A DNA stretch of 64,000 bases from Eumeta japonica (lineage: Eukaryota > Arthropoda > Insecta > Lepidoptera > Psychidae). Position numbers and translations under genes: made by a program. Each line of letters starts with the position of its first letter. The first letter of the stretch is position 1. The stretch is taken from NCBI GenBank assembly GCA_005406025.1, contig BGZK01001296.1:110337-174336 (forward strand), written 5' to 3'. The notes under the pieces were generated by a model. It was not told where the DNA came from. It saw only the letters and a program-made list of their open reading frames with translations, and did no database searches. Of this stretch, positions 21,890-32,660 are shown in pieces.

Positions 21890-22900
21890 GCCAAGTAGCC
21901 ATTTTTTCAATTATCGTGTCTTTTGAACACGTTCATCAATTTTGATCTGTTTTATGGCATCCCAAGCGGCTTAATAAACGTAAAAGATGACCGCGTACTA
22001 ACCACCAAGCTATCAAAAATTTCACATACTATTGGGAAAAAAACTATTTTTTTGATCGAATTTTCTGTTAAATATATCTCTCGAACGATCCCAACCATTT
22101 TGATGCAGTGTGTAACCATCGACGTTGTTTTTAAGCAGAAAAGCTAATTACATTTCAGAATTTATCAGTAGAGTAGTAAAAATACACTTTGTGAATTATT
22201 TTTCGACACACACATACTCATACAAAAACATACAGACATCTCTCGGAAAACTGTAGAAATGGGTTGTTAGGACCTTGATTAGTCAATATCTGAAGAAAAA
22301 TCTATTTTCAAAAGTTGGACTGAAAACAGTGTTTTCCCAATTTACAAAAATTTTTCAATTTCATAGCGGGAAGTTATAAAATGATATTGTTTTAATGTTC
22401 CAGTTACAATATCTTTCGAACACATTATTCGATTTTGATGTAATTCATGGCATTTGAGACAGTATTTTAAGCAGAAAAAGATGATCAAGGACTCAATTAA
22501 CCGATTTGATGCATTTTATAACCATTAAAGTTGTTTTCTTAGAAGAATGGCTGGTTAAATTTTAGAATTAATTAGTAGAGCAGCTTAAAAAATATTCTAT
22601 AATAAAAAAGTACTTTTTGAAATTTTTTTTACCATCAATATCATTTGAACAAATGGATCAATCATTATAAATTTATGAAGATGGTATTTTAAGAGAAACA
22701 AGATGACAGATATTAGGATTTATCGGTGGAGTTGTTTTGTAGAACTATTGTAGAAACTTTCAAAAAAAAAATTCTCTATAGACATCTTTTGAATAGATCA
22801 GCCGATTTTAAAATGCTTACTGCGTCGGTGCAACTGCTGGTAGTAAAGGGCTTATTAGATTTTGGTATTGATCGGTAGAGTAATTTAATGATTATCTTAA
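21890..22900. repeat. Degenerate tandem array of roughly 150-bp units
   Basis: A recurring ending, 'atc(a/g)gtagagtag', appears at about 22165, 22571, 22721 and 22871; the last three are exactly 150 bp apart. A recurring opening, 'atcttttgaac...cgattttgatg', appears at about 21915, 22080, 22410, 22640 and 22783. The units have drifted far apart in sequence but keep order and orientation. A family D repeat is embedded at 22190-22400. There is no open frame across units. This looks like an old satellite-like or element-internal array. Confidence 0.6.
22190..22400 (+). repeat. Family D repeat, copy 1
   Basis: It has 'cacacacatactcata', then 'acatacagacatctctcgga', then 'aggaccttgattagtcaata', 'aaaatctattttcaaaa' and 'ggactgaaaacagtgttttc'. 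The same succession of blocks appears at 23130-23300 and 32450-32640, and in reverse at 23940-24150. It is non-coding. Confidence 0.6.
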
Positions 22901-22999
22901 AAAACATATTCTAGACAGTTTGCTTTTGAGATTTATTAAAATTTAATAGTCACTTCAACCTTTAAGGAAGTCTTAAGTTGAGTGGACCACTTCGAATGA

Positions 23000-23054
23000 A
23001 GGCAAACTGCGTTTCTTCCGTTAATCCGTTCAAAAGTTATGAGAGATTGAGAGA

Positions 23055-23135
<81 letters not shown>

Positions 23136-23340
23136 GCACGCACGCACGCACGCGCATACAAACATACACGTGCATACATCAAAGGAAAAATAATGGAAAT
23201 AGTTTACTAGAACCAAAACGTCAAGATCTGAAAAAAATCGATTTTCGAAATTCAAACCAAAAACAGTAACTTTCCAATTTTATGAAAAAAATTCAATTTG
23301 TATAGAAGAAAAGCAAAAATTGTGGGAGAATATGCCATTA
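23000..23340 (+). repeat. Family D repeat, copy 2, with a long (AC)n/(CGCA)n microsatellite
   Basis: It contains an uninterrupted (AC)n run at 23060-23130 (71 bp), followed by (CGCA)n to about 23152 and then 'catacaaacatacacgtgca'. After it come 'accaaaacgtcaagatctga', 'aaatcgattttcgaaattca' and 'accaaaaacagtaac', the family D blocks. The microsatellite sits where copies 1 and 3 have a short 'acacac..atacaaacatac' stretch, so it is an expansion of an element-internal seed. Open frames through it (His/Thr or Cys/Val repeats) are artefacts. Confidence 0.75.
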
Positions 23341-23574
23341 GCAGTGGGATGATTAAAATTTGGCATGCAAGAACTGATTTGATGACCTAATTAAAGCCTT
23401 TCAATATAGAGACCCATCAGGAATCAGATGTATCAATAAAATCTAATTTCTAGTTACGTAATAAAGTGCTTCTTAATTTACCTTACATCGAGAAGCGAAT
23501 TTCCTATATTCTATATGTATTGTTCATTAAGGTGATTAAGATATTCATTGCTAAAAACCTTATTTTTAGTAAGC

Positions 23575-23890
23575 CTCGTCTCTACTATTGAGATGTTTGC
23601 ATCGTCGAAAGAGTACTGTTGTTTCTTAACTTTGAACGAGAATGACGTATCAAATAGTATAAAATATCTCCTGAACATCCATAATAATGTAACAAAAGGT
23701 CTATATATAGGTTAAGAAACGGGCAAGGATTAATGCCTGTGGTGCCCCCATGCGGATTACAGATCCACACGATTTCGTACTGTTGATATCGACTCCCTGA
23801 ACTTTGTAAGTCAAATACGATTTCAGAACGCCGAGTACCCGGTCTCTCCACAATGACGTAGTTTCCAGATTAACTTTCATGATTAAAACA
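23575..23890 (-). mobile_element. LINE RT palm fragment (motif B region)
   Basis: On the minus strand the peptide reads RVLGVLKSYLTYKVQGVDIN then STKSCGSVIRMGAPQALILA. Insect LINEs normally have GVLKSYLTNRVQ...GSVIRMGVPQGSILGPFLF here, so RT motif B (GVPQG) is corrupted to GAPQA. A second frame continues with HGGTTGINPCPFLNLYIDLL, matching the expected LFLIYINDL only after a frame change. No catalytic Asp pair remains. It is probably the same general lineage as the fragment at 41730-42690. Confidence 0.7.
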
Positions 23891-23929
23891 TTCATGAAAC
23901 TCTGTTCGTGTAACCGTTAGCTTTCAACG

Positions 23930-24270
23930 AAACATTTCGAGTGCTTGTAATTTTTTGACTAAGAAAACTGATTTTTTTTTGTAAAATTAGGGGATTTATT
24001 GCTTTTAGGCCGATTTTTTAATGTCAACATTTTATCAGCTGTTGACGTTTTGAGGCCCGGAAAAGCTTTTTGGACTATTTTTAGAGGTATATATTTCTAT
24101 GCGTGCATGCGTGCGTGCGTGCCTGCGTGCGTGCGTGCGTGTGTGTGTAAACCTTGAATAATTTTTGAACATAAACGAACCGGTTGGAACTAGACTTTCT
24201 AAAAATTTTTCAAGTAATTTCTAAGGTACTGAACCGAAGGAATCCAAAACCTAAACAGCTCTGTTCTTAA
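23930..24270 (-). repeat. Family D repeat, copy 4, inverted, with a (TGCG)n microsatellite
   Basis: The reverse complement has the family D blocks 'cctcaaaacgtcaacagctg', 'aaaaaatcggcctaaaagca' and a (CGCA)n run. On the plus strand the microsatellite is at 24100-24148, (TGCG)n ending in (TG)n. It lies about 900 bp from copy 2 in opposite orientation. Confidence 0.6.
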
Positions 24271-24376
24271 TAAAACTGAGACTTGATGAATTATTTTTAC
24301 ATTACTTCAAGAATGAATGGAAAATTTTCAAAAAATTGTGTATCCGTAATAAATTTTAGGTACTTTAAAAGATCAA

Positions 24377-24443
24377 TTTTTAAGTACAAAAGTGGTATTT
24401 ATTTTAAAAATTGTAAAATAAATACCACTTTTGTACTTAAAAA
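24377..24443. repeat. Perfect 30-bp inverted repeat with 7-nt loop
   Basis: The left arm is 24377-24406, the spacer is aaaattg (24407-24413), and the right arm is 24414-24443. All 30 base pairs match, with core aagtacaaaagtggtattta. A plus-strand open frame (24283-24549) runs through both arms, but it has no recognisable content. A perfect 30-bp snap-back in otherwise drifting sequence implies a recent origin or selection. It has no microRNA-like mismatches or loop. Confidence 0.9.
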
Positions 24444-24559
24444 CCTGAGTCGAAAGTCACAAGCTTCGTTGAAATCACAAATTCGATCAAAATATTTCGT
24501 CGTTGAAAAGGAAATGTTTAAAATATATCTCATTTTTTTACCTTTTTAAATTTTAAAAG

Positions 24560-27500
24560 GCATGACAAGCTGGAAACTAAGTTTGAAAATGTATGCTTGT
24601 TCGCTTTCCAAACTCTGAAATATTGTTTTTCAAAACGATGCGCGACGCTCCGGGGCTGGCTCTGCAAGGTCAGCCATTGCCCAGATTTTTTTTATATATT
24701 TCGTAGTAGAGTTTCAGTTTTTCAACTTTTATCCTAACTTAACCCTTTTCCTACATTACCTTTTCCTGACCTACATACAAAAGTATTTTAGACTTATTGA
24801 AACTAAACTAAATTGAAAAAATCCATAATGCACATACATATTTTTAACTTGAACAAGGTAACGATACTTTTCTTATATATCAAATACATGTATGTATATA
24901 TGTTTGAATAGTAATTTTTCATTTTTTGCTTAGAGTATTAAGGAAGTTATGTTCTCCATGTTGGATTTAATATGATTTCATAATTTCTATGATACACGGA
25001 ACTTTAATATTCAGTTGACGACACTCCATTTGATCAAATGGAGTGTTGTTGGGAGATCAAACAGCTTAGAAGTCACACGGGAACAGATGAACATAGGTAC
25101 ATGTGGCCTGCCAAAATCATATCTCTCCATAGTCGGACAGTTCTTCTAAGATTATTTTTATTTTAACTGGACCACTCCAGAAGGTGGCTAAAAGCAAAAA
25201 TATAATATTTTGTTTGTATTGAAACTATGTTCAAACAATACAATATTTTAATTGTTATCTCGCTTTCGATGCGAACTGAGTTAATTACAAATTATACCTG
25301 AAATCGAAGCTTAATTTGCGTTGGATGTATTTGGTTGTATAAAAAGGTGGGTTTATTTTATAACTTTGGTTTCCATTAGCGTAACAAAATAAAATATATA
25401 CCAGTTATGATTAAGAACCTCTTCAGTTTTTAGCCCTAACAATCGTTAAAATGAAGACATGGGCAAATTTTATTTTAAGAGTGACTTTTTAATACAAGTC
25501 ATTTGAAAAGGAGATTATGGAAGAGGCCCTAAATCTAGTCATAAGTTCTTAACACAATAGGTTTCAAATAACACAGTCCATCAGTTTATGCGAGACGATC
25601 TGACGAACAGACAGTTACAGCAATGCAATATAATGAATAAAAATCGTCCAGTGGGAAAATAGCTTCGGCCTAAACATTCGTTTCACCGTAGAGACGGATG
25701 TGTTTAATATGGTTTAATGGTACAATAATATCCCTAATCACCAATCCGTGTCTGTTGTTTTGAATTAAGCACGTTTACAATATTGTTGAAATTTGATTTA
25801 ATTGTGATGTAACTGGGAGTGTTTGAATGTTGAAACACTATTATTTATAATCTGAAAAGCCTTTGTTTAGGGTTTAGTTACGGTGGTTCTATCGAACTAA
25901 AATATATAAAACCCGATGGGACGTGCATAAACAATTACCATTCCTCAATTTTACGTACTAAAAGCTACCCTTATTTTTTTTTTGTATTATCTCTCCAGCC
26001 AAATCTTAAAAATGGTACTATTATCGTTTCGACATTTCCATCCGTCCGTATGTCGTAATCTAATAACTGCCATTTGTATCATTCATTCTAATAAAATTGT
26101 ACAGGCAGGTTTCGTACGTTAATTACTATATGATTCTATAATGAAATTTGGAGAAAAAAATAGAGATGCTTTCCGCAAATGAAATAAAAAAAATAAAATT
26201 TCTTTTTTTACTCATCCTATTGCGTAGGATTTTATTGGAGAGGTCTTTCAAAATTCTTAGTTTTGTATCTCTTTCTTGCTACTGACTGTTTTTCAAAGTC
26301 TCAAAAATCAGAATTAAAAAGCTTCTTGGTATTAAGTATACAACAAAAATATTAATTTGAATAAAATCTATTAACTTTTTTGTAGGTATAAGCAATTTCC
26401 GGGTTTCAAGAGTAACAATTTTATCACCGGCTCCTGTTTATTACATATAGATGTCGCGTATTATTTTTCATACGCTAAGAACCTATCATTCAGTTATGTA
26501 CTTGTGCCAAAATTAAGGTTTTTATATCTAAAGAGTGTGGTATAATACCGATTTCATTTAAGCTTAGTGCGATTGCAAAATTAACTTCTTTTTGTTCGTT
26601 AGTACTGAAGTCTGGAAGTGGTAAGTGGAAGTGGTTTCATCTTGGTAAGTCACCTTTGGCTATGGAACCCTAATTTTCATATAATATTTTCACAAGTAGA
26701 GACAATAAACTCTCTAGTTATTTAGAAAACCTTTCAAGTTCTCAACGACGACTTATATATTCTTTCATATAGATTTCCTTTCACAGTTGTTTTTAACTAC
26801 TTCGAATGCGTACTTTCTAGTTTTTTCAAAATCTCTCAAAAAAAGGAACATTGTTATTTATTGTAAAAATCTTTTTCATAAACCGATACATGAACTTTCA
26901 TTTAAAGTAACTCATATGCAATATCGAACCGATTTCAATCTATCACCGCACCGATATAAGAATTGCAAAAACACTATCATGTAAAAAACTAAATCGATAA
27001 CCGCACAGTATCAAATCGAACAAAATAATTTCCCTTGATAATAAAGCCCCAAAACGCTCCAACAAAAGCAGATAGCGACGTGCGAAAATTGATTCCCCTA
27101 GGAAATAATCCGGACTTCACACAAAGAACTCAATTGTCTCGCTTTGAATGCGGCCCTGCTTTTCAACGCCCATACGGCGACTTGACGGAAAAGTAGCTTC
27201 TAGGTATAAGGGTAATTTAGGTGGTCTATAACTATTAAGGGTTTTAATTCAACAGTTTTGTGTAGCCTTTATTGCTTTCTTACATGACATTACCATAGAA
27301 TACGAAACTCGAGTTTATGATTCAGTAGAATACGTTGTATAGAAAGAATCTAGCGAACTTCTCCATGTTTACCTTATGAACGTAGACGATAAATAAAAAT
27401 TAAATTTGCAGAACTCAATATCGTTTTTTGGACATTATAGAAGGGAATGCTTTATGATAAATGCTTATTTCCCAATTTGAAGCCATTGAAATAATATTAT

Positions 27501-27840
27501 TTTCTCGAAATTTCTCTTAAAACCGTCAAAGTTAAGTAGCATTGGCATTGGTAAATACTAATTTAGCAAATTCAGGCGTTAAAGTGTGTCGCTTTAACTG
27601 TTTCCTCATTTGTACACGAGTGGTACGTCAGTGAATCCCAATTGAATACCTAATCAAGCAAACAAAGCATATCTAATAGGTCCTACGTGTAAAGTCTCCA
27701 TTTCTTAATAGAAAAAAATGTTAAATAAAATTAGACATAAACTTGAACATAATTACTCTTATTTATATTTAGATGTTTTTCACAGTTATATTTTTTATAC
27801 AAAAAGAAAACATAAAAAGTGACAATATTTTAATTTTTTA
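24560..27840. other. Unassigned stretch
   Basis: AT-rich, with no gene recognised. It contains the palindrome at 25021-25046 (listed separately) and a moderately GC-rich unique block at 27050-27200 that could be a conserved non-coding element. Confidence 0.35.
25021..25046. repeat. Perfect 26-bp palindrome, no spacer
   Basis: The half-site is acactccatttga and the centre is tgatca. The symmetry extends a few more bases outward with a mismatch (gacac.../...gtgttg). It may be a protein-binding dyad or a snap-back mutation. Confidence 0.85.
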
Positions 27841-28520
27841 AAAGGACACGGAAAGTTCTATACGAAGTAAAGAAAATGAAGAATAAAATAAAGAAGAAGG
27901 GAGAAACAAATTTTTTCAAATTTCTTATATATACATATGTATGCATATGTATACAAGTTATTACAACAGGAACTAAGAAGAACAAAACATATTAGACATT
28001 AGGATTGTTGTAGACGAACTTTACCAACTGTGACTAACACCAAAAGTTTGTACTAAGCAAAGAAAATGAAGTATGAAAAATTATCTCAGGAAACGAATTT
28101 AGGAAAGGATTTCTTAAACTACAACAGGAATTAAAAAGAATAATGCACATTAGCATAGAGTAAATGTAGAAACAAAAAAAAAAATGCAGATGAATCACAC
28201 CAACTTCCAGAAACAAACACTGAAAGCTCTGAACCTAGCAAAGAAAAAACGGAGAATGGAAGGCAAACGGAAGAAACCTATCCGTTCCCACTACATTTAC
28301 TAACACGTTATAGTATCTATTATCTTTTCTGAATCCAGTTTCTGGCTAAAGCTTGCACGAATACCGGCTGACTCTATACTCCCGTCACTCAATCCAGATT
28401 AGAACCTGTGCTCCACTCCTATTTTTACGCTCCTTTCGGTGTATCGCGGCTTGTCAATTTCAGTCATTACGACTGGCTGAAGGTTGAGAGATGATGATGA
28501 TGATGAATATGAGCATACAA
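27840..28520 (+). repeat. Tandem-array element, short copy (inverted relative to 55.7-57.1 kb)
   Basis: The 5' part has tandem units marked by 'gcaaagaaaatgaag' at about 27868, 28056 and 28239 (the last diverged). 'acaacaggaactaagaagaa' at about 27964 recurs as 'acaacaggaattaaaaagaa' at about 28122. The 3' part, about 28290-28500, matches the reverse complement of 55690-55920 closely: 'ccagtttctggctaaagctt', 'gaataccggctgactctata', 'cgactggctgaaggttgaga' and then a (GAT)n tail. It has no intact open frame. It could be a LINE- or SINE-like 3' end that carries a minisatellite, or two unrelated parts that moved together. Confidence 0.65.
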
Positions 28521-31500
28521 CTGTATGCGTTTTTCATTTTCAATGGCCTTGTTGTTGAATCCACACCAATTTAATCTCTATTCCACTTATGATTCCCACC
28601 AAATACTAGTTTTTATTTTCGCTTTTGATATCGGTTTTGTTCTTGATTTCCATCCCCATAAAGACTCCGTACAATAGAACACAATAATTACGTGTCAGAA
28701 TACAACTTAGAATATTAGTTAAATGAGGTTGAATGCTATAACAATATATTAATTATAACAATAAAGACTGCATTAAAAACATAGTAAATAAAAAATGGTT
28801 TTATTATTATCATTACCATATCATATAAATTGCCAAAAACAATTTTGGAAAACTGCTCACGTGTGTAGCCAGTGGGGAGCGTTTGTTACTATATGTTAGT
28901 ATATCAGCCGTTGGTGAAATTTAGAAATACAGTTGTACACACTTTATCCTCAACACTATTTTGTGATACCCATGGGAATATAAAGGACTTAGGATTTTCA
29001 TTTAGGTTTTCCAATAAATTATGAGTAAGGTCATATATTCCATACCTTTTCTAAATTTTTGGTTATTTAATTTCAATATAAACGGAGAAATTCTCAATTT
29101 AAATGAAAATAGAGTATTTTTTTCTTTCTTTGCTGCATTTTAAATGGTGTATTTAAAAGTTTACATTTTTTTATCGTTTAATTGGTCCTCCTAAATTAAC
29201 TTTTAATTAATTGCGTTGCTAATTTTCTCTCTCTCCCTTTACATATATAATAATACATTGCATACATATTATGTATACCAAAGTGCAACTATTTCATCCA
29301 GTTGTCTTAGAGAAAAGACATTTTTCAATGGGCGTGCGGAACCCTATCAATAAAAACGAATCGAAAATTCTTTTACACGTCAAATTTGTTTTGCTTCATA
29401 GGCGATATTCTACAATGTCCTTTTTGGAGGGTCAAACTGTATTCAAAGGGTCCCCTGTAATATAGAATGCATACGACAGAGCCCTTTGCTCGGCAGTGAT
29501 ACAAACGGTGTCATTAAGCTATAGAATCCCATTTGCTTGTCAAAGGCAAAGCGGATTTGATGGAGGCTTCGTAAAATAATGCCCTTATACGATATGTTAC
29601 CTGCCCTTTTCATATTTCCACTCGAAAATTGTCTAGTCAAGTGTTATCTAGAGCAGACGAGGCTGTATTTTCATGATTTTCTTATTTTCTACTGCTGATG
29701 AATATTTTGAAAATTTCCTCGGCTAAATAATGATAGGTCTTTTTCGTAAAATTCTGTGGGTTCCAAAATAATTATCATGGGTAGTGTGAAAGAATTTATA
29801 GAAAAAGTGATTTTTTTTTTTTTTATTGTGAGTTTTAAATTAATTCTTTCTGAAATACTTTTCATACATAGTTATTCATACTGGCACATTAACTAATTAT
29901 CAAATGATTTCAAGAGCAACAAAAAACAATAGAGTAATTCTTTATTTATTATTACCTATTTAACATAATTTAATAATATTGTAAATATACAAAAATATTA
30001 AATTACGTAAAATATTAGCAAGAATACAAATGACAGTAAATTACTTGTATGGAAATGATTAACCAAAGGTGCAGTATTTGTTTTAAAAAAAATATGAAGT
30101 AAACTATTTTTATAAAATTTTGGATGTAGTTACACTCTTATCGAAAGTATATTTTAAAATGAGTATATAAATTAATTGTATACAAGAAATAGAATCACAA
30201 ACCTACAAAAAAAAATAATAAATAAATATATTAAATTAACTGGGCCAATGGCTAAGCAAATTTATGTTTTTGGATTTTTAGAATTACAGCCAAACTTCTA
30301 TTAATTAAAGCCTGTAATACTTGACGAATCTTCCTAAGCAGTGTCCAGAAGTACTTTATGTACTAATATTTTACATAAAAAGATTATGTAATAAAAATTA
30401 GCAGCTTAAATATGAATATAAGTTAAATCTAACGGTAATTTGATGTAGTCGTTTGGGACGTATTCTATGTTCCAACTCTTAATGAGTATCAATGAAAGCT
30501 CTACATTTTTTCAAGTTGACTGGGTGAATGTAAATATGGTTCATCTTTCGAAAATTATGCTTTCCAACTGTCGCTTCAATATAGTTGTTAAATTAACCTT
30601 CCGTCAAAAATAAACGAATTAGTTTTGATATTATTTTGCGAGTTCGTTCGGGCCGGTGGCGTTTGCTCAAAAGAAGCGATTACGTCTGCAACAAGTTTGT
30701 CTTCGGAGTGCCCGGCGAGCATTCTCCCTAATCCTCACAAAGCACTTTGTATTCGGCGAGGGTTCACATTTTAATAGAAAGTTTACCGCGCCTCGGGCTG
30801 GAATATAATTTGGCGGGTTATTAAATCTCAGAACGGCGAGATCACCAGTAGGCAGTTTTGTTTAATGAGCGAGATGTCGTTTTTGAAAGCGAAAAATCGA
30901 CGATTGAGATATTATCGGGATCGGTAGAAATCCTTGTCGGTTAGGTTTAGTAACATTTGTAACTGGATATTGAATTTATGGTGATGCTGTATTTGTGAGG
31001 ATTTTTTTTTATTCATCACTTTTTTAACAGGAAACATGCTAAAATTTACAAATAGAAACGAATAGTTGATTATACAGATGGTTGTTTTTCTTTGTAGATG
31101 TAAAAAATAAAATGGAAATGGCGTAAAAATTATCTAATAATTTATGATAATTATTTGAGTCGGAGGCATCGATTAGATTGATGTTTTACTTGTATTTAGT
31201 ACTTGCTGCAAGTCTTGTTACATGCCGCCGATTTCAATTATTTGTCACCTTCGATTAGATAATTCCGCTTGTGATCTTGTTTCCATCTTTTTTTGTTTAC
31301 TTTTATGTAAGCGAGTTTTTTTATTACTTTTTAATTTTTTTTTGTTTTCTACTTTTTTTGTCTAATTTAACAATTTATTAGGATTGCTTCACCTCTACAG
31401 CGGCGTCAACGTCGAGTCTCATTGTGTTAATCGTGATAAAATACTTTTATTGATATATTTTTATTAAATATACTTTTAGATTGTGTAAACTGTTTTTTAG

Positions 31501-32280
31501 AGCTTATTAATGTCAAATAGTCAAAGAAACATCATCGTGATTTTGACTATTACAATATTTCACTCAATTTGGTAAGCGATTTTTTTAAACATTCTGTATT
31601 CTTCGGTCACCATTCTGATTTTATGAAACTAAAAAAATATGATCAAAATCCATTCACCTTTTGGGATATTTAGGTGAATATGAAGAAGTCTACGTAAATA
31701 CGTATACCTAGACTCGCATGAAAAATACAACCCTATTTTTTCTTGATAATTATTGATAAATATACAAGTAATGCAAATTATACTTTTATGAGCCTTATAA
31801 AATCCTTTATTTTGATCATCCACTAGATACGTTTGGGAGAAAAAATTTCGAGACAACTTCTTGCTGCCAATGGTTCACCATTTTTTTTTTATTTTTTGTA
31901 GGTTTAATATTTCCAGTGACGCTCGAGTTACCAAGACAAATATAGCGATTTTCGAGTTAATGGAATCGTTATATAAATTTAATACTCACAAGGAAACATA
32001 GAAACGGACATTTATACACTTAAATACGTTTATAAATACACGTCAAATACATGACTTCCTTTTGAACTTCACCAAAGTCGGTTGAAAAAACAAAAAAGAA
32101 ACACACAGGCATAAATATACTATAAATTTGTAATACATAAGTTTTTTTATGCGACAGGCGTTAAAACAGTTTGTGTTATTAAGTTGCACCGACTTATTTA
32201 CTCACATGAGACGGAAAAAGATAGAAAATAACAAATATGGAAGGCGTATATAAAATATGCCATACATGAAATGTTTCTTC
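28520..32280. other. Unassigned stretch with one GC-rich island
   Basis: No coding exon recognised. The island at about 30630-30930 is GC-rich, unique in the window and has no repeat identity; it is a candidate conserved regulatory element. Two modest frames near 29271-29640 on opposite strands overlap and have no family. Confidence 0.35.
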
Positions 32281-32289
32281 TTCAACATT

Positions 32290-32660
32290 TCTCGAACATG
32301 ATAACCGATTCCCATGTGGTTTGTGAAATTCAACGTAGTCTTCGGTTAATTAGTTCAAAAGTTATAGCAAAAAATACTTTTCCAAGTTTTTATTCTTGAC
32401 GCACCTAAGTGAATATTAAATACATACGTGACCGAATAAAGTCCATTTTTTAACAGAGTTTCAAAATTGTGAGAAAATCGTAACACACACAAAATTCACA
32501 CATACACAAACAATATAGACATACGGACATCGTCGCCAAAACCCTCAAAACAGTTTCGTAGGATTCCAAAATGTCGACGTCTTATGATAACGCAATTTAC
32601 GAAAATCTGGGGTTTTCAAATTGATCTACTGGTTTTTGGTGAATTTTAATTTTCTCATTT
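32290..32660 (+). repeat. Family D repeat, copy 3
   Basis: It contains 'gtcttcggttaattagttca', 'aaaagttatagcaaaaa', 'acacacacaaaattcacaca', 'tagacatacggacatcgtcg' and 'gtaggattccaaaatgtcga', in the same order as copies 1 and 2. It is non-coding. Confidence 0.6.

Noticed and set aside
22936..23255. Open frames of His/Thr or Cys/Val repeats
   Set aside because: They are translations of the (AC)n/(CGCA)n microsatellite on either strand.
24377..24443. microRNA precursor
   Set aside because: Perfect pairing, a 7-nt loop and AT-rich arms without mismatches do not fit a typical animal pre-miRNA; kept as an inverted repeat.
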